NCBI GenBank assembly: GCA_905178155.1
Contig: CAJINV010000014.1
Span: 1,167,858 to 1,231,857, forward strand
Reading direction: 5' to 3'
Length of the DNA stretch: 64,000 nt
DNA from: Amoebophrya sp. A120
Lineage: Eukaryota > Sar > Dinophyceae > Syndiniales > Amoebophryaceae
A program made the position numbers and the translations under genes. A model generated the notes under the pieces. It was not told the DNA's origin and made no database searches. It was given only the letters and a program-made list of their open reading frames with translations. This document shows positions 45,063 through 56,808 of this stretch, piece after piece. Within the stretch, counting starts at the first letter, position 1; each line of letters begins with the position of its first letter.

Positions 45063-47641
45063 ATGCCGCTCTTTTCACCATCGTCCACGGTTCCAGCGTC
45101 ACGACGCACCCCGCCACTTGTCCTCCACTTCGCCGTTTCATTTTTCACGACCGCTTTTATTCCGCGAACCGTCTACAGTCGCGCGACCGCTACTTCTTCC
45201 CGGAGCGGCGGCGCTGCTACCGCTCTCAACAGTCACAACTTTCCGCTGGAGGTGGGTGTCGACAATGCGCCAACAAGACCAACTTCAAGTGCCTATGAAG
45301 ATGCAACCACCGCAGCAGTGGATAGCAGCAATTTTGAGAGTAGCCAGAACAGTCTGCAGCCCGGGGACCTGTTCGATAACATCATTCCCCCGGAAGAGGA
45401 TAGAGGAGTGCAACAGAACAGGCCTTCCACAGCCAATGCTGGGAGACAAGATGAGGAAATAAACCGCCCAGAAGTTCTTGCCGCTAGGGACGAGTTTGTG
45501 CAAAGGAGACAGTCTTTCCCTGACGTCGCGACACCGGGAGCTGCAACCGGTGGCGCTCCTTCGTCAACTTCTTCTGACAGATTAGGCGGAGCACCGGCTG
45601 CACGATCATTGCAGGAGTTGCAGGATGAAGAGGTGGTGCACAATGGGCGAAAAGAATTGGAAGACAGCTCGCCGAGAGCCAGTCTGGTCCAGAAAAGCCA
45701 GTCGAGCAGGTACTTCAGCGTCAGCGAAGAGCGGACTAATAATGAAGCGCAGCGGAATGGTGAAAAGCTTCTCCAAGAGCAGCAGCAGCAGTTGTTACAG
45801 CAAGAGCAGATGAAGATGCAGTACAACCAGGGTCAGGCCCCCGCCGGTGGTTCAGCGCCGGGCGCCACTTTCAACCCCCTACCCCCGGGCCCGCTTGCCG
45901 AAGACCCGGACACGGCGATTACGAAGTTTGTCATCGCGTCGAGCGCGAGCGGGGGCCAGATTGTGTACATCAAACTCGGATCCCACAACCCCCAGCTGCC
46001 CCCCAAGCCGCTGATCGAATCTGCACTGCAAAAACCGGTGGCAATTGCGGTGGACAATCCGAATCAGTTGCTCTACGTAGCTACGAGTTGCAAAGATATC
46101 CCACTAACGTAAATCTGAATGTTGGCATTTACAATTTTTTTTCGAGTAGACAGAGACAACTCTGTGATGCTAATTTACCGAAGGCGCGACGTCTTTGTCA
46201 TGCGTTACTGGAAGTCAATTACTACGAGTGCGATACTTTTGCAAAGGATAGTCGCAGACGAAAACGCGATGAAAGTGTTGCGCTACCAGCTGAAGATCCA
46301 GGAGAACGGAGAGAAGTTATCCGCTATCAAATGTAAAAATGTCTGGGTCTGGAAGGTTGGAACTTGTCATGGTAAATCTCAATCATGCAAAAATCTGTGT
46401 TGCATGAGTGCCAAAAGCTGCCCACTTTTGACCAAGTTGGAAGGGAGTTTCTCATGCAGGATAGGCATGGCAGAGACCTCACAGAGTCTGTCATGCCGAG
46501 TCCCGCATTCCAGACCTCAAGGGTCATGGAAAATCTGCATGACAAATCTGGCATCCTTCCAGACCCAGACATTTTTACAGTTGATATCCGCGGTGGCGAA
46601 GGGCACGGTGGCGCTGAACTTTGCCGCCACGGGGGTCAGTGTGGACTCGTTTGGGAACGTGTACTTCGTCGATGGAGCGACCGGTAGTTGTTACTTTGTG
46701 ATGCGTAATATTATGGTCGTGTGCATGCACTGATTATGGTTATTCCAATGTGTAAGTGTAACCACGAGATCGACGCTCAACCTTTTTCAGGCCGTATCTA
46801 CCGGGCCGACCCAGAGCACACGACAAACCCGGTCCTCCTCTACGACGCGACGCGGCTTCCGGAGCTCAGCGGGCCGAGTCACATTTACGTGGACAATTTT
46901 CATGTTTACTGGGCAAATGGCAGCCTCGGAACGAGCTCAGGTACAGTTTTTTGTATTGTGCTGGAAAGCTACGGATTAGATATAGATACTTCCACTCTAC
47001 CGAGGAAGAGGAAGCCGCCGTGCTCTGTGATTCACAGAAGGCGCCTTTCCAAAAATATGGTAGACAAGTTTTACAACTTCTTGAACTTGAAATAATCTCG
47101 AGCAACTTTTAATCCAGGTACCATTGTTCGCGCTCCGCTGAAGCGGCCGCAGTTCAAGGAGGATGGTAGCAAACCCCCGGGGTTGAAAGTCTTGACCAAA
47201 AACGCGGAATCCGCAAATTCCGTGTGTGCGGCGGGCGACACGGTGTTTTACACCTCGACCAACAACTTTTTCCGCGCCAGCAAAATGTCCACGGAGACCT
47301 CGCCCGTGACCACCGTGGACAAAACCCTGGACGCCGTGAGCGGGCAGTGTGCGTGGGAGAAAACCGGGTCGGTAATCGTGATCGACCAGAACTCAGTGTT
47401 CCGCTATGCCGGGGCACTGTCAGACAAGTACCCGGCCAACTCTGCTGCGGCGCTGGCGGGCTCGGTGCCGAAAGCCAGGTCGCTTCTGTTCCACCTCACC
47501 GGGGGCTCGGGGGTGGCGGTATTTGTCGATCCCGGGTCCGTTGGAAAGATTCAGCACCGGAGCGTCGTCGGCGACTTTTTTTCCACGCTTTTAGCGTTTG
47601 TATTGGGCGCAGGGGTAGTAGGAATGATTGCTGCGGTGTGA
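45063..47641 (+). CDS. NHL/beta-propeller-like membrane protein (617 aa)
   Basis: Exons 45063-46081, 46256-46324, 46592-46683, 46791-46940 and 47118-47641 total 1854 nt, in frame. The N-terminus has a hydrophobic stretch (PLVLHFAVSFFTTAFIP) that can serve as signal or anchor. A disordered Ser/Gln region follows. From about residue 300 there are beta-propeller-type repeats: KPVAIAVDNPNQLLYVA, then GVSVDSFGNVYFVDGATGRI, then SHIYVDNFHVYWANG, then SANSVCAAGDTVFYTSTNN. The alternation of V-D-x-x-G-N-x-Y-x-x-D words is typical of NHL/SMP30-like blades. The end FFSTLLAFVLGAGVVGMIA is a C-terminal membrane segment. A cell-surface or endomembrane ligand-binding role is inferred. Introns 46684-46790 and 46941-47117 are GT-AG; the other two are introners. 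Confidence 0.75.
46082..46255. mobile_element. introner family 5, 174 bp
   Basis: Ends TACGAGTTGCAAAGATATC and GTGCGATACTTTTGCAAAGG then ATA; target repeats GTAGC/GTCGC. Right end matches the family-5 element at 9504-9642 (CGATACTTTTGCAA). Removal joins LYVA to DENAMKVLRY in frame. Confidence 0.75.
46325..46591 (-). mobile_element. introner family 1, orientation B
   Basis: Element 46325-46586, TATCAAATGTAAAAATGTC to GACATTTTTACAGTTGATA, flanked by TCCGC (46320-46324, 46587-46591). The interior CTGTGTTGCATGAG with CCAAAAGCTGCCCACTTTTG is the reverse complement of the copies at 9864 and 13447. Removal joins EKLSA to VAKGTVALNF in frame. Confidence 0.9.
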
Positions 47642-48654
47642 GGGCCGCGAAAGTTTGTTTGGAGAGCAGTCAACTTTTTTATCAGCGCAAAGAAGATCAG
47701 TTCACGAGGAAAGTGCGACAGCCTTTCCGTTTTGGACGAGAGAGAAATAGTCTCTACTAAATGACTCTTGCTGTTCGTGTTCCGAATCCCTTTTTTCATC
47801 GTACGAGCAGGGATGCTAGGCCATGTGGAGGGCAAGTTAAAGTTTGTATTTTTGGCAGACAAGAATGAGTGGCAAGGAAGAAGGTACGTTTTGAGTGATG
47901 CAGGTGATGCAGCTTAGTTAGTTCTAGATGCCGAGCCGCCTAAAAAACCGGAGCCAAGTTCTTGTCTGGAGATAGTAGGTAGTGCCGATGTCGGTTATCA
48001 TGCCAAGTGTCGTGTTAGCATGGTGGCCAAAATTACCTTCGAGATGAGAGATCACATTTGGTTCTCAACAGCTGCGATTCACTCTGGAACATTTTGAAAC
48101 GACAGCTCTGTACTACTTCGGAATATCTGTAGTTACCATCCCATGACGTCCCCCCGAGACTAACGGATAAAAAATTGTACTTCTAGCCTTTCCGTGGTGT
48201 CATCGATCGTTATTGTCTTCCCTCCCCTCTCAGAATATTTAGAAATTTCGTTTGTTTTTGTCTCAAAAGATGACTTCCATTTGTCCAGTTAGTTTCTCTT
48301 TTCGCGACGAGGATAAGAATTCGTCCGCATTTACTTCTACCTCATCTTGTCTAGCAGCCGTATAGGCCGCTCCTGCACCTCGTCGCTCGTCGGGCAAAAG
48401 ACTACGCGATCATCGTCGAAGTTTACCACTTTTCGCAATTCTCCGCGGCATCGGGTTCTCCTCCCACACAGGAGCAATGCGTGGAAATTTGTCTGCATCC
48501 CTTCGACACGATCGGATTTTAATACTTCTGCGAAAAACAAGGCACGGTCGTTGCGGGGGTCGCGTAACTTGAGCATCATATAGCGTCGCAGCCGCACCAC
48601 GACCACCACGGAGAACGAAGAACGTTGGCAGAATTCAAAAGGTGAAAGATCATC
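47642..48654. other. intergenic stretch
   Basis: About 1 kb without a supported gene. An antisense 151-codon ORF at 48337-48792 overlaps the next gene's first exon and looks accidental. Confidence 0.55.
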
Positions 48655-49536
48655 ATGGCAACCACCATGACCGCGCCGCCGCCGGGCAATGTGGTGGTTG
48701 GCCGGCCGGTGGGGCAGATAGGACAAGGTGTAGAAAATCCGCACGGAAATATCGCACCCGGGTCTCCGATAAATACTGGCAATCAGGTACATAATTTTGG
48801 CTTTTCTAGGCTGTGGAGGTTATTCGGTTTCCGACCGGTTGGTTTGTTCTGCTCATTTCGCTCATGATCGCGTAAAGAGGCACGAGGTTCTTCTCAACAT
48901 ACAAAGAGCTGCCTTCCGTGTAAGTACGCAATCCATGTTTCTACTTCACCATTTCAACATAAATTCAACGTAAAACAGTCCGCCGTCACCCCGATGCAGC
49001 CGCTGGACGGCCACACGGCCGCTCCGCAGCAAGGCACGGGTGGCCGCTCCCCCGGTCGCATGCGAACGGGCAGGGTATCCGGACACCACCAGCAGCAAGA
49101 CGTGGTGATCATGCAACGCGCAGACGGTGGGCCGCCGGTGATGATGGTGGTGATGCAACCCGCACCGGGTATGAACAACCAACAGCACCAGGGTCCAAAC
49201 CAGTACTACCCCGGGTACAATCCAAACCCCATGTACGCCAATAGCAACTACGCTTATACCACGGGAAACCCGTCAAACACCGGTTTTATCCAGTCCTACG
49301 GCGACATGGCCTCTGCCTACCCCCCGACCCTCCTGGCCGTCTTCACGTGTCTCTGTTGCTTCTTTCCCGGGGGCATTTGCGCCTGCATCTCCCTGCTGAA
49401 GTGTCAAGAAGGCCACGCAGCAATTGCGAGGAACGACTTCGAGAGTGCGCGAAGAGCGAAAGAAGAAGCCATGCGGTGGATTTACGGCGCTTGGGCCGCG
49501 ACGTTGTTTTTCATGGTGTTCTACTCAGTACGATAG
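48655..49536 (+). CDS. CD225/dispanin (IFITM-type) membrane protein, 229 aa
   Basis: Exons 48655-48786 and 48979-49536 (690 nt, in frame) with a GT-AG intron (CAG/GTACAT, AACAG/TCC). The N-terminal 150 residues are Pro/Gln/Gly/Met-rich and soluble, with a Tyr/Asn-rich segment (NQYYPGYNPNPMYANSNYAY). The C-terminal 75 residues are a CD225 domain: PTLLAVFTCLCCFFPGGICA as first hydrophobic helix with a Cys pair, an Ala-rich loop (GHAAIARNDFESARRAKEEA), then WIYGAWAATLFFMVFYSV as second helix. The loop pattern A-x-x-R/G-D-x-x-x-A is the family hallmark. Members sit in plasma or endosomal membranes with cysteines that are often palmitoylated. The cellular role here is unknown. Confidence 0.86.
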
Positions 49537-50450
49537 AAAAATCGGTGGTAAAGTGGTTTGTTTCTTGGTCGTGGCAGATGTAAGTAGGAGAACGGTTTTC
49601 TTTTCACATTTTTTAGTTGTCGATTCACTTTTTGTATTGAACTACTTACTCTGACGCTGACCAAAGCCTTTTACACTATTTCCGAGACCGATGCTCCTAT
49701 AATCCTCCCCTTAGCTCCTGCCTAAATCTGAAGATCGATTGAACGACCTGCTTCCACGACCTGAATATTTGGTTCAGTGTCGCCCCAAAATACCGACAGT
49801 GTCCAGAGGTCTCTTTCTACGCATGCAGCGCATCATGCTTCGCAACTTCAACTACACATTGGATAGAGGAAACAAGCATAATTACTGAAGCACGACAATC
49901 GTCTGAAGTTGATGCCCAAGATCATCTTTCTCTTGTGGACAGACTGTTCTTGATCTACACGACAAGATTTTTGTAGATACGATCACGATCGCTGGGTCTT
50001 TCTCCTAATTATACCGACAAGAAGAAGAAGAGAGCATGTTGACTGACCAGGAAAAAAGATGTTAGTTTGTCGTGACGATCAACAGTATAATCGATTTTGG
50101 TAGCGCAGGTTCGTTCTTTATTTCCAGCGTCAGGATCAGCTATTGGTGGTCGAAAAGAGCCTCGTCTTCTATGTCAATGCCCCGCCTTGAATCTTTTACT
50201 CCAGCGACTCGCAACGACATTTTAGTATTTTTCATTAAGTCCTCACGACTTTGCTCATTCTTTCCCGAGGGCCGCCCTTGTTTCGAGCGACATCGAGATG
50301 GTTCCCCGCCTTGAGATATTTTGAGTCCTTTTTCCTGAAAGAACGTTTACTTTTTACATCGCTCTTATACCCCCTGAATTCACATTCGTAGTTTCTTTCG
50401 CTTTCCGCAAATACTATCATGACATTGGTCTTGCACCGCTCTAGCACAGT
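49537..50450. other. intergenic stretch
   Basis: About 900 bp; no gene or repeat recognised. Confidence 0.55.
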
Positions 50451-53400
50451 ATGGCACCCAAGAAGCAAGCTAAGAAGGCAGAAATTAAGCAGGACAATAA
50501 AACTGCTAAGCCTGCGAACAGCAACAAAGCATCTCGAGGAGGGGGTGGAGCTTCCAGCACTGCCGCGAAGCCCAAAGCCGGAGCAACAACGGCGAACACA
50601 ACTTCAGGGATTAAACGCACTGCAGGTACTGGAGGGAAGCAAAAGAGGGCAAAAGACGACTTTGTCGTAGAGGACGACGAGGAGGAGGATGAGGAAGAAG
50701 ATCTTCAAAACGTTTCCTCGGCCTCCCCGTCAGGCTCTGACGCCGAAGACGAGGCGGGACACGGCAAGCAAAACCAGCAGTCATCTACAAGCAAGCACCA
50801 CCAAGATGAACTGGGTCGTGCAGGAGCTCTTGTGTCCTCAAGCCGACCAAAACTGGACCCGAATGATCCGGATTACGACTCCCAGGAGGACGATAGCGAT
50901 TTTGAACCGGAGTCCGATTTAGGTTCTGATGTGTCTGGAGCGGGGGCTGGTGGGCAGCTGAGCGAGGACGAGCCTGATGAAAACGATGTAAAAAAAAGCG
51001 TTGTGCGGTACAAGCGGGCAAGACGGACCAAGCCACAGCTCGACGTTGGAGGAAGCGAGAACAACAAAAATCCTGGTTCCTCTTCCTCCGCAGATGACGA
51101 GGAGGAGGAGGACAATGATGCGCAGGAGCAGGCTCAGCTTCCCGGTCGAACCAACGCGAGTACAAGAACTGGTCTTGCAAAGGGGACGAAGGGAAAAGCG
51201 ATGAAGAAGCAGAATCTTGTTCAGAATCAGAAGGAGAGGACCGCTGCGGCTAGTACAAACACAACTTCTATTAAGGCTGTTACATTTGAAGACGATGAGG
51301 CCAACCCGTCTCCTGGGCGGCAAGGTATACTTGCTTTCTCCTGTAGTGTATTCACAAAAATGCTGTTTCAAAATAAATCTCGTATCAAAATAAATACAGC
51401 GATCCAAATTTGTAATAGCTCTTTTGTGAACCGGACGTGCCCACCGCACTGCCCGCAGTTTTGTTTATGCTTCGCGCTGAGCAATCTCGGGGTCCNNNNN
51501 NNNNNNNNNNNNNNNNNNNNNNNNNNNNNNNNNNNNNNNNNNNNNNNNNNNNNNNNNNNNNNNNNNNNNNNNNNNNNNNNNNNNNNNNNNNNNNNTCCGC
51601 CATCGATCAAGGTGGGCGCGAGTAAACCAAAACACTAACACGCTAAACACACAGACATCAACGAAACGCAGTCGATCCGTTAGTCGATCCATTTAGCAGA
51701 AGCTAGATCCTAATGTGTCCAAACCAAAAGTAACAACGTCTGATCTAAAAATGATCTCAGGCACCGACCGACCGGGCGATGACTTTGTCGTCGACGACGA
51801 CGATCATGATGAGGAAAACGAAAACGAGTCAGTTGTCGAGGAGGTTCTAGTTCGACGGAAAGCCACGGACAAGAAAGATTCCGCTGATCTTGTGGATTCA
51901 GCTTCCAAGCCGGGGAAAAACAACATAATTTCCTCGACAACCACGGCACCAGCGGCGAAGAAGAGCAGTCCGAAAGCCAAGGCAAAACCTGCAGTCGGGG
52001 GTACAGTAGGAGCTCTTTCTGTTGCAGCGCCAGAAGGAGCGCTATTAAAAAGTAGTACGTCTGCTGCAGGAGGTACTAGTGCAAAGAAGACATCTTCACG
52101 AGGACCAGCCACTGACGAGAAAAGCAAGAACGCACTTGTAGAAGCGCCCGTAGTTGTAGTACCTCCGTCCTCCGATGCCAAGGAAGATCAGAAGAATTTC
52201 GTCCAGCTGGGGCAGTTGTACAAGAATCAGTACAAAATCAAACAGAAGGAAGACAGCCGCTTTTACTATTACAACAAGGCGCTAGGGAAACGGCGGGTGT
52301 TTGTCCGGCGGAAGGTGCCGAGGAAGGGGTGGAGCATCAAGCTCAACATCGACGCGTGGTGGAAGGGTCAGACCTGGAACACGATAAAGATCCGGACAGC
52401 GGAGCGGAAAGAGGCAGATAATGCAATGGGTGAAGGAGCAGATCCAGATGATATGTTGTCGAGCGGATCCGGAAACAAGATGATTTCCAATTCGGATTTG
52501 GAAAGGCAGCTGACCCAGAACCAGTTCTTGAGTCAAAACCCCCTGACGAGCGAAAAGGAAAACACGAACGACCGCAACGAGAAAATAAACGACCATAACC
52601 GTGACAGCACCGCAGACCGCTTTAGCAGCGCCTCCGAAGGAGGAGGGCCCAAAATGATCCGCAGCCTCCGCACTTGCTCTTCGAAGCACATTGTGTTTCA
52701 CGACGAGGTGGCGAAGAAGTACGGCGAGGCGGGTCTGGAAGTGTACGCCGACGTGTCTACCGACGACTCGGATCCCGGGTCCGAACCGGAGTCGGAGGAA
52801 GAGCTCGGAATAAAAAGTGCCGGCGAGGGTTTACAACCCAGAGGTAAAAACAACTCATCTGCCAAAACTACCTCCAGCAGAAAAGACCAACAAAATATCA
52901 ATCCCGACCATGCCAACTCTTCCGATGACGAAGATTACAAGAAACTGGTTGAAAACTGGCGGTCGGAGCAACAGAAATTGGTGCAGCAACTCCAGAACAA
53001 CAGCCTCACCAACGTGTTGAAGCTGAAAAAGATTAATCCCCAAGCACTGCTCGGCGAGATTGAAACGACCATCCCGGCAGACGTGAAGAAGCAGCTGAAA
53101 GCGAAACTCCGGACGATGAAGCGGAACGCAAAGAACAAAATCATGTTTGAGCAGGCACATCGGAGAGCGCCGGTCGGGAACACCCGGCTGAATTCCGTGT
53201 TGGCGAACATCGAGAAACGGCTGGGGGAAAAGGGGATTGCCGGCGCGGACTACAGCTCGAACATCGTCCGCAAAACGAAGACCGGTGGAAACAAGAGGGC
53301 GGCCCATCATGAGAAAAGAGCGGGGTTCAAGTACGATCTGGACGATGGGTTCATCAACGACGACAGCGACGAGGGCGGGAACGTGAAGGAAACCCAGAAA

Positions 53401-56400
53401 ACGTTTTCCGACATAGAAAGCGACGATAAAAACAAGTCGTCCGATGATGGCGGTGAGGGAGGGAAGAAAGCGAAGAAACGGAAGAAAATGAAGAACAAGA
53501 ATAATGACGAGACCACTGGTGGGACGGTCTCAGGCGCAGTTGGAAGTAGATTATCTTCAGGGAAAAAAAAGTTCGCGGAGGATTTTGACGACTTGGCTGA
53601 CAAGAAAAATACGACGAAAAACGAAAATGATAACGACGACTCGGAGCAAGATCAAAACAGCGATATGAATTCGTCCTCGGACACGGAAGATGTAGATTCC
53701 GAAGAGGAACGGGCGAAACTTCGCGAGAAACAGAGATTCAAAGAATTAGAAAAAGCCCGGAAGTTAGACCCGGCGAAGTTCCGCATTTGTCTGCCGGAAG
53801 ACCCCTGGGATTTTTTGCTGGATGAGAAGGAACTGGAGAAAATCGGCGAGTCTGCGGAGTACCAGAAACTGCAGAAAAATTCCGTGACGTCCATGCTGCA
53901 AAACGACCTGAAGCTGGTGGTTTGCGGCGTTAAGGACCGCGACGAGTGGGAGAAGTTACATTTGTCACCCGCGAGCACGAACCTTGCGCTCTTCCAAAAG
54001 TCGAATTTGAAACCCCTGGCGTTCATCCGCAGGTGGCTGGAGCAGGCCGTGTTGACGAACGGGGTTCCGAATATGGAGGACTCGTTTTTGCAGCAGATCG
54101 AGCTACCTTTTATCCCAGACCGGAATAAACCGTTCTGTTTAGCGACGTATGTCCGGAGGAACCTGAACACGATCATACGGTCGAAATTCGACTCGAAGAT
54201 TCTCTGGCGGTGGGAAAAAGCCGTCGCGGAGGACATCCGCACGAACTGGTGGCGGTTCGACGAGGACGTGATTTCCCTGCCGAATCCCGCGATTCTCACC
54301 GAAAGAGAAGAGGAACTCTGGTGCGACTTCATCTACAAGCTGGGCCGGGAAGCCGCCCGGACGGCGTTGAACGCGCAGAAGCGGGTCTTCTCGACGACGT
54401 GGCACCAATTCGTGAAGATTTGGCTGAAGTGCGGGGATGAGGAGCTGAAACTGGCCTGCCGCGAGTACAGCGCGCCGGTGTTGCGGCTGTTTAAGGAGAA
54501 ATGCTTGATGAACGAAATCTGGCTGATGCACCTGCGGAACTTCTCGCACATGCAGGCCTTAGGAGGAAAACTCCAGTCGATCCAGTACCAGGAAAGCAGA
54601 AGAGAGCAGTACAAAAGGCTCGCTTTTGGCGCACTTCTCGTCCGGAAACTGTGGCTGGCGTTCCGCCGCGCGATCAAGATGATGCACGCGCACAACTACG
54701 GCGAAATGCCGAGGAAGAACCACACGCCGGGTTGGCACGGGGACAAGTTGTTCGAATTGTTTGTGAACACGTTGCAACACCACTGGCTGTCGGAGTGTGA
54801 GGAGAAGATCGTGAAGGGACAGATGTTCGCGTTGGTGGACTTAGGACCGACGATTTTGCGGAGGGAGTTTGACAGCCACAACGCCGCGGTCGCATTGGCG
54901 GAGCGAAACAAGACAAGTAGTATGGCGCAACAGCAAAACTTCGCCACAGGGACAGGAGCGCCACCAGCTCCTAACCCGTCTAGCAGCGACGATGAACTGC
55001 TGAATTCCGAGAAGATCACGACGGCGACGATGGGGGAACTGCGCCCGCCGATGCCGCTTTGCGGGAAGTTGTTTGTGTTGGCGAAAGAGGCGGAGGAGCA
55101 GTACACCATGCAGCTGTCGATGATGTCACAAGAGGAGGAGTTGCGAATCCAGAAACAGCTGCAGCGCGCAGGTCTGCAGAAACCGATGAATTTGGCCGGG
55201 AATGAGGAGGGAAGGAGTGTGGATATAATCGTTGGAGATGGAAATAAAGATCCATCTCTGCACGAAAACAACAAAACTACCGGAAGCGGAGCTGCGACCG
55301 GAGCTGCTTCCGCACTGGTTTCTAAGAAGAAGCTTCCCGCGAAAGCGAACAGGGTCTTGCCGGCGAAAGGAAAGGCCGCGCCAGGGAAGGCGAAGGGGGT
55401 TGTTGTGTCGGGGAGCAGTGCTGGAGGAGACGGCGCAGCTACTTCTGCGGGTCCGGGAATATTGCAACAGCCTGCGGGAGGCACAACTGCAACGGGAACG
55501 GTAATTACTGGCACTACTGTCCAACAGGGCGTTTTAAAACCACCTCCGCCGCTGGGAACAGCCAGTGCTGCGGGCTCGACAAATACAAACGCAGCAAATG
55601 CAGCGGCGATGCACATGCAGCCACCCGGAGGTGCTGGCTCTACTACCTTTCCGCTACCAAACCTCCCCTTCCCGGCCGCGCCGCAAACTCCAGGGCATCA
55701 ACACCCCATGATGATGCACATGCAGCAGCCGGGTGGCGCCACCGGATTTGTGAATCCCATGATGTCGCAAATGCCGCAGCCACAGATGATTCTTCAGCCG
55801 GCATCAGGGGTACAGCAGAATATGCAAATGCAGATGTCTGCTGGCGGACATCAGGCTTTCTTAACGCAACAGCAACAATATCAGCAACAGCAGCAGATGG
55901 CGCAGCAGCAACACATGCAGCTGCAGCAGCAACAGATGATGCAACAGCAACATCAGATGCAGCAGCAATACATGCAGCAGCAGCAACAGCTGAATGCGCA
56001 AAACATCAAGAAGTCTTCACCTCCGGCGCCGGTGGCGCCTTCTCCGGCGGAGCCGCCGCGGCAACCTCAAGCTGCTGGAATTACCAGAGCAGCTTCGTCG
56101 TCCAGCGCAGCTTCGTCAGCGGTGCAACAGGTCGTGGTGCCATCTTCACATCAGCAGAGGCAACTGCAGCAGCCGCAACTCCAGCCGCAATCTCAACAGC
56201 CTGCTCGGAACAGAACTGGGGGGGCAGGAGCCTCTTCGTCAACAACCGCAGCGAACAGCGCACGAGCTGCTGCTGCGAATCCCGACTGCGTCCCGATTCC
56301 CCTGCCCTGCAACCTATCTCTCGAATTCAACCCGTCGGTTGTGGGGCAACTGCGTTCGGTGTTGTCCCTCGAGCGACAGGACGTGTTCATAAAGGACCGG

Positions 56401-56808
56401 AAGACCGGGCACCAGGAGGCGTACTCCAGTCTCGACGAGGCCGTGCAGGGGGTGTACGCACGGATGCCACCGTCAGAGCGGGGCGACTTGCATCTTGCGC
56501 ACGTCAACGACTGGTGCGCGGGGTGGCACTTTTGGCGCCTGGTGATCCCCCCACCGCCAGATGCGAAGGAAAAGAAGACGCAGCTGAAGCGGCTGGCGTT
56601 GCATATCGCAGACTGCCGGAACAGCAAGTTGCAGTACCCCTTTTGCACGCGCGGGGAGGGCGGAAAACTGGTGCGGGGGCTGGATTTGGACAACTTTCGG
56701 CAGTTGGAGATGGTGCACCCAAAAAGCCAGAAACCCGCGGTACTGGAGGAGAAACGAAACAAAATGCTGCGGAAAGGACAAAAGGGTAGAGGAAGGATGG
56801 GAAATTGA
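50451..56808 (+). CDS. very large acidic/polyQ nuclear-type protein, interrupted by assembly gap
   Basis: First exon 50451-51324 (MAPKKQAKKAEIKQDNKTAK, then acidic DDFVVEDDEEEDEEEDL and KLDPNDPDYDSQEDDSDFEP), ending at a donor CAAG/GTATAC. After a 100-N gap a single open exon runs from about 51700 (KLDPNVSKPKVTTS) to 56808, about 1700 codons. It repeats the motif GDDFVVDDDDHDEENENE and later has FKYDLDDGFINDDSDEG, close to the Hpc2-related (HRD) core of ubinuclein-type histone chaperone subunits. A folded-looking block lies at 53770-54900 (EDPWDFLLDEKELEKIGES, WHQFVKIWLKCGDEELK), a Gln-rich stretch at 55880-56000, and a conserved-looking C-terminus (HVNDWCAGWHFWRLVIPPPP). A chromatin role is inferred from composition and the HRD-like motif only. 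Joining across the gap is an assumption supported by the repeated motif. Confidence 0.68.
51496..51595. other. assembly gap, 100 N
   Basis: Exactly 100 N, the conventional size for a gap of unknown length, between the donor at 51325 and the next exon near 51700. Sequence and possibly an exon may be missing. Confidence 0.98.
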
